From Candidatus Eiseniibacteriota bacterium (lineage in GTDB: Bacteria > Eisenbacteria > RBG-16-71-46): DNA of 64,000 nucleotides. This document shows, in pieces, positions 8,958 to 16,260 of this stretch. The DNA is taken from NCBI GenBank assembly GCA_016215625.1, contig JACRIW010000041.1:1-64000 (forward strand), written 5' to 3'. The stretch's first letter is position 1. Every line of letters starts with the position of its first letter. Made by a program: the position numbers and the translations under genes. Below the pieces are notes generated by a model, which worked only from the letters and a program-made list of their open reading frames with translations, did not search any database and was not told the origin of the DNA.

Positions 8958-9724
8958 GCACGTACCGTCACGCGGACGTCGCCGCGCTGGTGCTGGCGGC
9001 CGGCATGGGCAAGCGCATGAACAGCGATCTCGCCAAGGTGCTGCATCCGATGGCGGGGCAGCCGCTGCTCGCTCACGTGCTCGCGACGCTCGACGATCTC
9101 GGCGTCGGCCGGCGCGTGGTCGTGATCGGGCACCAGCGCGAACGCGTGCAGCAGGCGTTCGCGCACCGCCCGGACGTCGAGTGGGCGATCCAGTCCGAAC
9201 AGCGCGGCACGGGGCACGCCTGCATGATGGCCGAGCCCGCGCTCGGCGAGTTCGGCGGCACGCTGCTCGTCGTGTGCGGCGACACGCCGCTGCTCACCGC
9301 GCGCACGCTGCACGCGCTGCTCGAGGCGCACGCGTCCTCGGGCGCGTCGGTCACGGTGCTCTCCATGCGCCTGCCGGATCCGCACGGCTACGGCCGCATC
9401 GTGCGCATGGCCGACGGCGCCGGCATCGAGCGCATCGTCGAGGAGAAGGACGCGAACGACGCGCAGCGCAGGCTCGACGAAGTGAACTCGGGCATCTACG
9501 CGTTCCGGTACCCGTCGCTCGCGGGCGTGCTTTCGAGCCTCACGGCGACGAACTCGCAGGGCGAGTACTACCTGACCGACACCGTCACCCTGCTGCAGGC
9601 GCGGGGCGAACGCGCCGCCGTCGTGTGCACGGACGACCACCGCGAACTGCTCGGCATCAACACCGTGGACCAGCTCGCGGAGGCGGAAGCGGTCTACCGC
9701 GCGATGCGCGGGGAGAAGGGCTGA
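8954..9724 (+). CDS. UDP-N-acetylglucosamine pyrophosphorylase, GlmU N-terminal domain only
   Basis: A 256-residue nucleotidyltransferase matching only the N-terminal half of GlmU. LAAGMGKRMNSDLAKVLHPM is the uridyltransferase signature, followed by QSEQRGTGHAC, CGDTPLL, EVNSGIYAF and NSQGEYYLTD. It should make UDP-GlcNAc from GlcNAc-1-P and UTP. The C-terminal left-handed beta-helix acetyltransferase of normal GlmU (about 200 residues more) is absent, and the next gene starts at the stop codon. Acetylation of GlcN-1-P must come from another protein, or the substrate may differ. The ATG at 8954 overlaps the panC stop. Confidence 0.85.
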   Translation: MSTYRHADVAALVLAAGMGKRMNSDLAKVLHPMAGQPLLAHVLATLDDLGVGRRVVVIGHQRERVQQAFAHRPDVEWAIQSEQRGTGHACMMAEPALGEFGGTLLVVCGDTPLLTARTLHALLEAHASSGASVTVLSMRLPDPHGYGRIVRMADGAGIERIVEEKDANDAQRRLDEVNSGIYAFRYPSLAGVLSSLTATNSQGEYYLTDTVTLLQARGERAAVVCTDDHRELLGINTVDQLAEAEAVYRAMRGEKG

Positions 9725-10281
9725 TGGCCGCGCGCAAGCGCACCGGCCTCGACCGGCTCTGGTCGCCGTGGCGGATGGAGTACATCCGCAAGGCCGACGA
9801 ACCCGCGGGCTGCCTCTTCTGCCGCGTGGGCGGCGCGAAGGCCGACGCGCGAGACCTCGTGCTCGCACGCCGGAAGCACTCGCTGCTCATGCTGAACCGC
9901 TACCCGTACAACCCCGCGCATCTCATGGTCGCGCTGGTGCGCCACGCGGCGCAGTTCCACGAGCTGACCGCCGAGGAGCGCACCGACCTGCTCGACCTGA
10001 CGGCGCTCGCCGAGCGCGCGCTCGCGGCCGAGTACGCACCGCACGGCGTGAACTACGGCCTCAACGTCGGCCGCGTCGCGGGCGCCGGGTTCCCGGGCCA
10101 CCTGCACCTGCACCTCGTGCCGCGCTGGAACGGCGACACGAACTTCATGCCGACGGTCGGGGAGACGCGCGTGCTGCCGGAGTCGCTCGAGAAGACCTGG
10201 AAGCGGCTGCGCGCGGCGATCGCGGCGCTGCCGGAGCCGGGACCGAAGAAGGGACGCAAGGGTGGCGCGAAAGCGCGCTAA
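9724..10281 (+). CDS. HIT-family protein (Ap4A phosphorylase-like)
   Basis: A 185-residue histidine-triad protein. The catalytic triad is in GHLHLHLVPRW. LWSPWRMEYI near the N-terminus, followed by CLFC and later LMLNRYPYNPAHLM, is characteristic of the HIT group that includes mycobacterial Ap4A phosphorylase. It probably hydrolyses or phosphorolyses dinucleoside polyphosphates or nucleotide adducts. The C-terminus is a short Lys/Gly-rich tail. Its ATG overlaps the upstream stop by one base, and its end overlaps the next start by 20 bases. Confidence 0.85.
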   Translation: MAARKRTGLDRLWSPWRMEYIRKADEPAGCLFCRVGGAKADARDLVLARRKHSLLMLNRYPYNPAHLMVALVRHAAQFHELTAEERTDLLDLTALAERALAAEYAPHGVNYGLNVGRVAGAGFPGHLHLHLVPRWNGDTNFMPTVGETRVLPESLEKTWKRLRAAIAALPEPGPKKGRKGGAKAR

Positions 10282-10714
10282 GGGCGGCGGCCTGCTCGTC
10301 GGGCTGCTCGCCGTCGTCGTGCTCGTGCTCGTCGGTTCCTGGGCCTGGGCGCGCTTCGGCGGGAAGCTGCCCGTGCTGCCGTCGCCCAAGGATGCCGCCG
10401 GACGGAAGCGCGAACAGGGCGCCCGGGTGATCCGCGTACAGGTCCTGAATGGCTCGGGGGAGGCCGGGATCGACACCCGCGTGGCCTCCTACCTGCGGGC
10501 CGGGGGCTTCCACGTGGTCGAGGTCCGCAACGCCGACCGCTCGGACTATTTCGGGTCGCTGGTCGTCGCCCGGCGGACCGACCTTTCCCTCGCGCGGGAA
10601 GTGTCGCATTATCTCGGCGGGCCGCCCCTCATCCAGCAGGCGTGGGACTCGGAGCTCGCGGACGTCTCGGTCCTGATCGGCAGTGACCGCAGCCGCCTCA
10701 AGCTCGAGCCTTGA
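10262..10714 (+). CDS. Membrane-anchored LytR C-terminal-domain protein
   Basis: A 150-residue protein with a basic N-terminus (RKRAKGGG), one transmembrane segment at about residues 10-30, a short linker and a LytR_C-type domain (VIRVQVLNGSGEAGIDTRVASYLR, then GFHVVEVRNADRSDYFGSLVV). In other proteins this domain follows the LytR/CpsA/Psr catalytic domain or stands alone; its role is unclear, probably cell-envelope related. The GTG start lies inside the HIT gene. Confidence 0.75.
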   Translation: MARKRAKGGGLLVGLLAVVVLVLVGSWAWARFGGKLPVLPSPKDAAGRKREQGARVIRVQVLNGSGEAGIDTRVASYLRAGGFHVVEVRNADRSDYFGSLVVARRTDLSLAREVSHYLGGPPLIQQAWDSELADVSVLIGSDRSRLKLEP

Positions 10715-10743
10715 GTCCGGCCCATTCATCGGAGGATTGACAC

Positions 10744-10950
10744 GTGTTCGGTTTCGGCGGAACGGAGTTGATGGTCGTCCTGTTGATCGTGCTGCTGCTC
10801 TTCGGGCCCAGCCAGCTGCCCAAGATGGCGCGCGGTTTCGGCCAGGCGATCCGCGAGTTCAAGCGCGCGCAGCGCGAAGTGTCGGACGAACTGCAGCGCG
10901 AGGATCCCAAGCCGCCGACGCCGCCTTCGGACAACAAGCCGATCCAGTAG
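10744..10950 (+). CDS. tatA: Twin-arginine translocase subunit TatA/TatE
   Basis: A 68-residue TatA. The N-terminus FGFGGTELMVVLLIVLLLF is the short transmembrane helix, followed by GPSQLPKMARGFGQAIREFK, the hinge and amphipathic helix. The tail is polar and proline-rich. It forms the export pore for folded proteins. The GTG start has GGAGG about 8 nt upstream. It is the last gene of the folB operon; tatC is not in the window. Confidence 0.93.
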   Translation: MFGFGGTELMVVLLIVLLLFGPSQLPKMARGFGQAIREFKRAQREVSDELQREDPKPPTPPSDNKPIQ

Positions 10951-10995
10951 CGACGGCCGTTTCGCCTTGGTGGCGGAACGCGGCACGATAACGAG

Positions 10996-11031
10996 AACGG
11001 CGCGAACCCGGTGCTTCGGGTTCGCGCCGTT
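10996..11031. terminator. Bidirectional hairpin between tatA and the convergent foldase gene
   Basis: AACGGCGCGAACCCG (10996-11010) pairs perfectly with CGGGTTCGCGCCGTT (11017-11031) around a 6-nt loop. It lies between the ends of two convergent genes and could serve both; AA/TT at the stem base gives only a short T-run on either strand. Confidence 0.75.
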
Positions 11032-11057
11032 CGTGTGTCCGGCGGGGCTCGTGAAGG

Positions 11058-12884
11058 TTACTCGCTCGAGCCGACGCGGTTGTCCACGACCTTCGCCGAC
11101 GTGCGCAGGCGCGTGAGGTAGCCGTCGAAGAACGAGCGCTGGCGGCGCGACAGGATGTCGGTCGTGAGCTGGCCCTTCATCTGGTCGTTGTTCCACAGGC
11201 TGTCCGGCGGCGTCTGCACGCTGGTCACGCGGCCCATGAACCAGCCACCCGGCGAGCGGAACGGACCGACGACCTTGCCGGGCTGCGAGCCCCACAGGGC
11301 GCCCTGGAACTCGGGAGAGGCCGCGAGGCGCGGATCGGGCTGCTGGCGCGACATGTTCACCGGCATCGCCGAGAGCCCTTCGGCCGCGGCCGCAGCCTCG
11401 AGCGTGGCGCCACCCTTGACCGCCGTCGCGAGACGGTCGGCGCGGGCCTTCGACATCTCGACGCGCGCTTCGACGTCGGCGATCTGGCGGAGCTGCTCCT
11501 TGACCTCGTCGAAGGTCGGGGCACCGGCGAGGTGCTGCGACTCGACCTGGACGATGATGAACTCGTCCACGCCGGCGAACACCGGGCTGACGTCGCCCTT
11601 CTTGTGGGCCACGCCCCAGTCGCCGGCCTCGGGAGCACCGAAGAGCGACGGCGGCATGTTGTTGAGGTCGAAGAAGCCGGTCTTGGTCGTGACGAGGCCG
11701 TGCGCCGTGGCCGCCTTGGCGAGACCGCCGCTGCGGGCCTCGGCCGCGACCTTGCGCGCCTTCTCGTACTGCGCGCGGCGCGACTCGTCGGTGACCGAGA
11801 TCTTCGTGACGATCTGGGCGAGCTTCACGGCGCCGGGGTAGGGCGGGTTCTGCGCGACCGAGTCACGGGCCGGGTCGAGGATCTTGAAGATCATCACCTG
11901 GCCGCCTTCGCGGTAGGGGTCGATCACGTCGCCGGGCTTGTGCGCCGCGATGGTCTGGCCGATCGGGCCGAGTTCCATCGGGTTGATCCAGCGGTCGATG
12001 ACGCCGCCGCGGTTCGCGTTCGGGCCCTCGGAGTTCGTCATCGCCAGCATGGCGAAGTCCTCGCCGCCACGGGCGCGCTCGAACAGGCCGCGGGAGATGT
12101 CCATGGCCGCGTTGACCTCGGCCTCGCTGTACTCGACCGGGATCGACAGCACTTCGAGCTGGGTGCGCGCCGGGGCCGCCATGCGGGTGCGGTAGCGCTC
12201 GAACACCTTCTTGAGCTCCTCGTCCGAGCCGGAGCTGCGGCCGGTGTCGGCCGGCGGCACCTGGACGATGACCGCGGAAAGCGACTGGAAGCGGTCGAGG
12301 AAGGCCTCGCGCAGCTCGCCCTCGGACAGCTTGAGCGACGACATGAGGCGCTCCTGCAGGCGGCGCACCGGGAGTTCCTCGCGGACCTGGTCCTCGTAGG
12401 GCTTCCAGTTGATGCGCGGGTCCACCAGCGCCATCTGGTACTTCTGCGGGTCGAACTTGCCGTCCGTCTGGAACGCGGGGTTGAGGAACACCGCGTTGGG
12501 AGGGCTCGTGCGCATGCCGACGACGACGTCGCGATCCGAGATCGTCAGCCCGGACTTCTGCGCTTCCTGCGCCATGAGGCGCTGGTTCACGAGGCTGCGC
12601 CACGCCTGCTGCTCGACCGAGCGCATGTCGCGGTCGGCGGGCTCGGTGTTGAAGCGCTGGCGGTAGTTCTCCTTCGCCACGGCGACGGCACTCCGCCACA
12701 TGTCGGCGGTCACCTTCTCACCATTGACCGAGCCGTAGTCGCCCGTGGCGCCGGAGTTCGAAGGGTCGTGGCCCATGCTTCCGAAGAAGCTGAAGCCGAG
12801 AAGGAACGTGACGACGGTGGCGACCGTGACGATCAGCCAGATGGCTTTCGTGCGCTTGTTGCCGGAGCGCAGGTAACCCAGCAT
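11058..12884 (-). CDS. Membrane-anchored SurA/PpiD-like periplasmic foldase
   Basis: A 608-residue protein with one N-terminal transmembrane segment (about residues 15-37, basic residues before it) and a large periplasmic part, the PpiD architecture. A SurA_N-like chaperone region follows (VNGEKVTADMWRSAV; QQAWRSLVNQRLMAQEAQKSG), then the inhibitor-like helix and PPIC-type rotamase regions (ARTQLEVLSIPVEYSEAEV; GVIDRWINPMELGPIGQTI). It probably assists folding of outer-membrane and exported proteins. It is a single-gene unit ending at the hairpin shared with tatA. Confidence 0.85.
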   Translation of the reverse strand: MLGYLRSGNKRTKAIWLIVTVATVVTFLLGFSFFGSMGHDPSNSGATGDYGSVNGEKVTADMWRSAVAVAKENYRQRFNTEPADRDMRSVEQQAWRSLVNQRLMAQEAQKSGLTISDRDVVVGMRTSPPNAVFLNPAFQTDGKFDPQKYQMALVDPRINWKPYEDQVREELPVRRLQERLMSSLKLSEGELREAFLDRFQSLSAVIVQVPPADTGRSSGSDEELKKVFERYRTRMAAPARTQLEVLSIPVEYSEAEVNAAMDISRGLFERARGGEDFAMLAMTNSEGPNANRGGVIDRWINPMELGPIGQTIAAHKPGDVIDPYREGGQVMIFKILDPARDSVAQNPPYPGAVKLAQIVTKISVTDESRRAQYEKARKVAAEARSGGLAKAATAHGLVTTKTGFFDLNNMPPSLFGAPEAGDWGVAHKKGDVSPVFAGVDEFIIVQVESQHLAGAPTFDEVKEQLRQIADVEARVEMSKARADRLATAVKGGATLEAAAAAEGLSAMPVNMSRQQPDPRLAASPEFQGALWGSQPGKVVGPFRSPGGWFMGRVTSVQTPPDSLWNNDQMKGQLTTDILSRRQRSFFDGYLTRLRTSAKVVDNRVGSSE

Positions 12885-12982
12885 TCGGGACTCCGAAAGG
12901 CTTGGAGAGCGGGACGAGAACAGCTGGAATAGAGGCGGGGAAGTCTACCAGCGGAAACGACGACCGCACAACCAACAAGCGA

Positions 12983-13012
12983 TTGCGACCCCGTCCCGGG
13001 GTGTGCTAACTG
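12983..13012 (+). promoter_or_regulatory. Promoter of the two-component operon
   Basis: TTGCGA (12983-12988), an 18-bp spacer and TAACTG (13007-13012), preceded by TGC, the extended -10 form repeated in this window. The leader to the kinase GTG is about 90 nt. Confidence 0.5.
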
Positions 13013-13108
13013 TCGGTCCACGCTCACACCGCCGAGGGAGACCCGGTTCGTGCCCGCCCATCCGGGCCGGGCGCCCGGCTCGTACCGGCATCGCGAGGGA
13101 TCGCATCC

Positions 13109-14209
13109 GTGCGTACCGACGTCGTGCACCGCCCAGCCGAAACCGAGACCGTCGAGCGGGAGCTTCCGCTCCCGGCCATGGTGCTGGACACGCTGGAGCA
13201 GGGGGTCGTCGCCCTCGATCGCGAGCGCCGGGTGGTCTACGCGAACCGCCGGATCGAGGAACTGCTCTCGGTCGAGACCGGGACGCTCATGGGACTGGCG
13301 GGCGGCCGGGTGTTCCCGGGCGCCGACGCGCGCTGGCTCAAGGGGGCCACCCGCGAGACCCGCGACTTCAAGATCGAGACCGAGGGGCGCGAGCTCACGC
13401 TGAAGGCCGAGTCGCTGCCCATGCGCGACGAGGACGGCGAGCTGACCGGCTCGGTGATCCTGGCCGACGCGATCTCCGAGACCGAGGACGGCGAGTTCCA
13501 GAAGAAGATCGACCGGCTCGTCTCGCTCGGCGAGCTGTCGGCGTACGTCGCCCACGAGATCCGCAATCCGCTCACGGGCATCCGCACCACGGTCCAGTTC
13601 GTGGCCTCGAAGTTCAAGCCGCGCGACCCGCGCCGCGAGGACCTCGACGACGTGATCAAGGAGCTCGACCGCATCGAGCAGATCATCACGGGGCTGCTGC
13701 TGTTCGCGCGGCCCCCGCAGGCGCGCCCGCAGCCGTGCGACGTGCACATGGTGCTCGCGCGCACGCTCGACCTCATGGAGCTGCAGCTCGGCGACGCGCA
13801 GGTCACCGTCGCGCGCGAGTACGCCGCCGACCTGCCGCAGGTCTGGGCCGATCCGGACCTCATGCAGCAGGTGTTCCTCAATCTCTGCCTCAATGCCGTG
13901 CAGGCCATGCCGCAGGGCGGCGAACTCACCATCACGACCGGCGTGCGGCGCTATCGCACGCGGCGCTCGCTCGTGGACGTCTCGATCCGCGACACCGGCG
14001 TCGGCATCCCGCGCGACCTGATGGAGAAGATCTTCGACCCGTTCTTCACGACGCGGTCCATGGGAACGGGCCTGGGCCTGCCCATCTCGGTGCAGATCGT
14101 GCGCGAGGCGGGAGGCGTGGTCACGGCCAAGAACAACCCGAGCGGAGGCGCGACGCTGCGAGTGTCGCTGCCGGTGCCGGCCGAACCGCCCGGAAAGCCG
14201 GAGGAATAG
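13109..14209 (+). CDS. PAS-containing sensor histidine kinase (NtrB-like)
   Basis: A 366-residue soluble kinase without transmembrane segments, so it senses a cytoplasmic signal. A PAS-like domain covers about residues 20-130. The HisKA phosphoacceptor is His149 in VAHEIRNPLTGI. The ATPase boxes are NLCLNAVQAMPQGG (N), DTGVGIP (G1), FDPFFTTRSMGTGLGLPI (F/G2). It is 3 bases from the response-regulator gene, so the pair is cognate. The upstream GTG was taken; the first internal Met lies within the PAS domain. Confidence 0.9.
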   Translation: MRTDVVHRPAETETVERELPLPAMVLDTLEQGVVALDRERRVVYANRRIEELLSVETGTLMGLAGGRVFPGADARWLKGATRETRDFKIETEGRELTLKAESLPMRDEDGELTGSVILADAISETEDGEFQKKIDRLVSLGELSAYVAHEIRNPLTGIRTTVQFVASKFKPRDPRREDLDDVIKELDRIEQIITGLLLFARPPQARPQPCDVHMVLARTLDLMELQLGDAQVTVAREYAADLPQVWADPDLMQQVFLNLCLNAVQAMPQGGELTITTGVRRYRTRRSLVDVSIRDTGVGIPRDLMEKIFDPFFTTRSMGTGLGLPISVQIVREAGGVVTAKNNPSGGATLRVSLPVPAEPPGKPEE

Positions 14210-14212
14210 CCG

Positions 14213-15607
14213 ATGAAGATCTCCGTGCTGGTGGTGGACGACGAACTCCTGATCCGCAAGTCGCTGGGCAAGGTGCTGCGCGCGCGCGGTTACACCGTGG
14301 ATCTCGCGAGCACCGGGGCCGAGGGCCTCGAAAAGGTCGCCTCGCTCCGCCCGCAGGTGATGATCCTCGACATGCGATTGCCCGACACGGACGGCCTGAC
14401 CGTCCTGCGCGGGGCCCGGCAGCTCGATCCGCTGCTCCAGGTGATCATCATCACGGCCTACGGCGACGTGCAGACCGCCGTGGACGCCATGAAGGTCGGC
14501 GCCTGCGACTTCGTGCGCAAGCCCTACGAGATGGAGGACATCGTGCTGGCCGTGGAGTCCGCCGGCCGCACGTTCAAGCAGGCGTCCGAACTCGATCTCT
14601 ACCGGCGCCGGGCGTGGCAGCACTACTCGGGCGAGGAGATCATCGGGCAGTCCGCCCCCATGCGCGAGGTGCGCGGCCTGATCGACAAGGTCGTGCGCAG
14701 CCAGGCGACCTCCGTGCTCATCACGGGGGAGAGCGGTACCGGCAAGGAACTGGTCGCGCGGGCGATTCATTACCGCAGCGATCGCAAGCAGGCGCCCCTC
14801 ATGGAGGTGAACTGCTCGTCCTTCCAGGAGCACCTGCTCGAGAACGAACTGTTCGGCCACGAGAAGGGCGCGTTCACCGACGCGACCGACACGAAGAAGG
14901 GGCTCGTCGAGCTGTGCGACGGCGGCACGCTGTTCCTCGACGAGTTCGCGGACATGTCCATGCCGACGCAGGCGAAGCTGCTGCGCTTCATCGACCACCG
15001 CAACTTCAAGCGGGTCGGCGGCGCCACGGACATCTCGGTCGACATCCGCATCGTCGCGGCCACGAACAAGAGCGTCGAAGAGGAAGTGCGCATGGGGCGC
15101 TTCCGCAGCGACCTCTACTTCCGCATCAAGGTCGTCTCGATCATGCTGCCGCCGCTGCGCGCGCGCGGGGACGACATCCTGTTGCTCGCCCGGCATTTCA
15201 TGCGGGAGTTCTCGCGCAAGTTCGGCAAGGGCTTCCAGGACTTCACGCCCGACGCGCAGGCCGCGTTCATGGAGTATCCGTGGCCCGGCAACGTGCGCGA
15301 ACTGCGCAACCTCGTCGAGCGCGTGGTGCTGCTCGAGGAGGGCGATCGCATCGACGCCGAGCACCTGCCGCCCGAGATGCTCGGCCGTCGCAGCGCGCCC
15401 GCGCCCGCCGTCGCGGCGGCCGTGCGCGACGCGTTGAGCCTTCCGACGCTCGCGCAGATCGAAGCCGAGCACATCAGCGAAGTGCTGCGCCTCACGAGCG
15501 GCAACAAGAGTCGCGCGGCGCGCATTCTCGGCATCTCGCGACAGGGATTGATCGAGAAGCTGCGCCGCCTGCGCATCGAGGAAGTGGGAGAGCGTCAACT
15601 TCCTTGA
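14213..15607 (+). CDS. Sigma-54-dependent response regulator (NtrC family)
   Basis: A 464-residue activator. The receiver domain (1-120) has phosphoacceptor Asp53 in LDMRLPDTDG and Lys in RKPYEM. The AAA+ domain carries Walker A GESGTGKE (from residue 172), Walker B TLFLDEFADM and the sigma-54 contact loop GAFTDA (219-224) in place of the usual GAFTGA. The C-terminus is a Fis-type HTH (LTSGNKSRAARILGISRQGL). Phosphorylated by the upstream kinase, it should activate sigma-54 promoters. The nearest candidate target begins 213 bases beyond its stop codon. Confidence 0.93.
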   Translation: MKISVLVVDDELLIRKSLGKVLRARGYTVDLASTGAEGLEKVASLRPQVMILDMRLPDTDGLTVLRGARQLDPLLQVIIITAYGDVQTAVDAMKVGACDFVRKPYEMEDIVLAVESAGRTFKQASELDLYRRRAWQHYSGEEIIGQSAPMREVRGLIDKVVRSQATSVLITGESGTGKELVARAIHYRSDRKQAPLMEVNCSSFQEHLLENELFGHEKGAFTDATDTKKGLVELCDGGTLFLDEFADMSMPTQAKLLRFIDHRNFKRVGGATDISVDIRIVAATNKSVEEEVRMGRFRSDLYFRIKVVSIMLPPLRARGDDILLLARHFMREFSRKFGKGFQDFTPDAQAAFMEYPWPGNVRELRNLVERVVLLEEGDRIDAEHLPPEMLGRRSAPAPAVAAAVRDALSLPTLAQIEAEHISEVLRLTSGNKSRAARILGISRQGLIEKLRRLRIEEVGERQLP

Positions 15608-15703
15608 CACGTACAATGAACTGTACAGGTTGACTCAACGCGTTGTGGCGCAACGCATTGACGAGCGCGATAAACGTAACTAGCCATTAAATTGACACTT
15701 ACG
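15604..15703 (+). promoter_or_regulatory. Cluster of TTGAC elements and inverted repeats, candidate activator sites
   Basis: TTGAC occurs at 15604, 15630, 15658 and 15692 (spacing 26-34 bp). Associated palindromes are GTACA-N6-TGTAC (15611-15626) and CAACGCGTTG (15636-15645), with a second copy CAACGCATTG 15 bases on. The block is less GC-rich than its surroundings and lies about 130-230 bp upstream of the sigma-54 -12 element, the usual range for NtrC-type enhancer sites. The binding protein is inferred to be the adjacent regulator. Confidence 0.4.
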
Positions 15704-15758
15704 CGGACTGTCCACCGAGCCATCCACAGCGCTCGGAGACGGTCCGCGAAGTTTTTTT
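15702..15758 (+). terminator. Intrinsic terminator of the kinase-regulator operon
   Basis: The arm at 15702-15720 pairs with 15731-15748 (CGCGGAC...CCGAGC with GCTCGG...GTCCGCG; one G-T pair, one small bulge), followed by AAG and seven T. It is one of the few hairpins in this window with a classical T-tract. It separates the regulator gene from the sigma-54 unit downstream. Confidence 0.8.
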
Positions 15759-15819
15759 CGCGGTAATTGCTCAATGAATCAGCAGCTTCCGGGCTTGGCG
15801 AGGTGCTCTCCGGCTCATG

Positions 15820-15835
15820 TGGCACGCACCGTGCA
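15820..15835 (+). promoter_or_regulatory. Sigma-54 (-24/-12) promoter of the lysine-rich peptide gene
   Basis: TGGCACG-CACC-GTGCA matches the sigma-54 consensus TGGCACG-N4-TTGCW at all but one specified position, with the required GG (-24) and GC (-12) 10 bp apart. Expected transcription start is near 15846, giving a leader of about 95 nt. rpoN is encoded at 42545. Alternatively, GCAC-N5-GTGC inside it could be an operator. Confidence 0.65.
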
Positions 15836-15925
15836 CTATGTAGTCTTCGAAGCGCGAGCGCAGCACGAGCGAGCGCCAACGAACGTGGTAGGTAGCTGGA
15901 GAGCATCTTCACCAGTCGTCATCCG

Positions 15926-15937
15926 AGGAGGTGATCC
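15926..15937 (+). promoter_or_regulatory. Twelve-base Shine-Dalgarno sequence
   Basis: AGGAGGTGATCC is complementary over 12 bases to the conserved 3' end of 16S rRNA (GGATCACCTCCT), far more than the 4-6 bases at most genes here. GGAGG lies 9 nt before the ATG at 15941. Confidence 0.85.
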
Positions 15938-15940
15938 CGA

Positions 15941-16009
15941 ATGGCTGCCAAGAAGAAGGCTGCGAAGAAGAAGGCCACGAAGAAGAAGGCTGCGAAGAAG
16001 AAGAAGTAA
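15941..16009 (+). CDS. 22-residue lysine/alanine-rich peptide
   Basis: The open frame encodes a 22-residue peptide with 13 Lys, 7 Ala, 1 Thr and the initiator Met: four KKK(K) blocks separated by AA or AT. All lysines use AAG. It resembles an isolated histone H1-like (AAKK) tail and would be expected to bind nucleic acid or another polyanion; this is inference from composition. Support for a real gene is the surrounding architecture: sigma-54 promoter, 12-base ribosome binding site 9 nt from the ATG, and a strong terminator 25 bases after the stop. No other gene lies in this transcription unit. Confidence 0.75.
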   Translation: MAAKKKAAKKKATKKKAAKKKK

Positions 16010-16034
16010 CCGGTTTTCTGGACCTGGCACGTCC

Positions 16035-16078
16035 TGAGGGGCGAGCTGGCGCGAGCCGGCCGCCCCTCAATGCTTTTT
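16035..16078 (+). terminator. Strong intrinsic terminator of the peptide unit
   Basis: TGAGGGGCG-a-GCTGGC (16035-16050) pairs with GCCGGC-CGCCCCTCA (16055-16069), giving about 15 bp with one bulge and a GCGA (GNRA) tetraloop, followed by a T-run (16074-16078). It closes a transcript of about 230 nt starting at the sigma-54 promoter. Confidence 0.8.
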
Positions 16079-16213
16079 CCGGCGCACAAGTTTTCGAACC
16101 CGAGTTCCCCGAGTCCAAGGCTGGCCGTCCTCTCGGGTTCGTGCGGAGCGGTACGCGCAGGGACGCTCGTCCGCCCGCCCTCCCTTCTCGCCGAAGGCAC
16201 CGCGCGTTTCGCG

Positions 16214-16222
16214 TGCTATGTT
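16214..16222 (+). promoter_or_regulatory. Extended -10 element for uvrA
   Basis: TGC-TATGTT (16214-16222) places the transcript start near 16229, 32 nt before the uvrA GTG. No good -35 hexamer was found. No SOS (LexA) box was recognised here. Confidence 0.4.
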
Positions 16223-16260
16223 GCGCTCCCGATCGTCGCCCACCACATCGAGCGCATCCC

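Noticed and set aside
11532-15616. Very long open frames antisense to the foldase and two-component genes.
   Set aside because: Shadow frames caused by high GC; low-complexity Arg/Ala/His-rich translations with no domain, while the opposite strands encode complete families.
15692-15697. Perfect TTGACA as a sigma-70 -35.
   Set aside because: No acceptable -10 lies 16-19 bp downstream; the downstream sequence is the arm of the terminator.
15931-16260. In-frame 110-residue N-terminal extension of UvrA.
   Set aside because: It starts inside the ribosome binding site of the peptide gene and reads through its terminator; UvrA homology begins just after GTG 16261.
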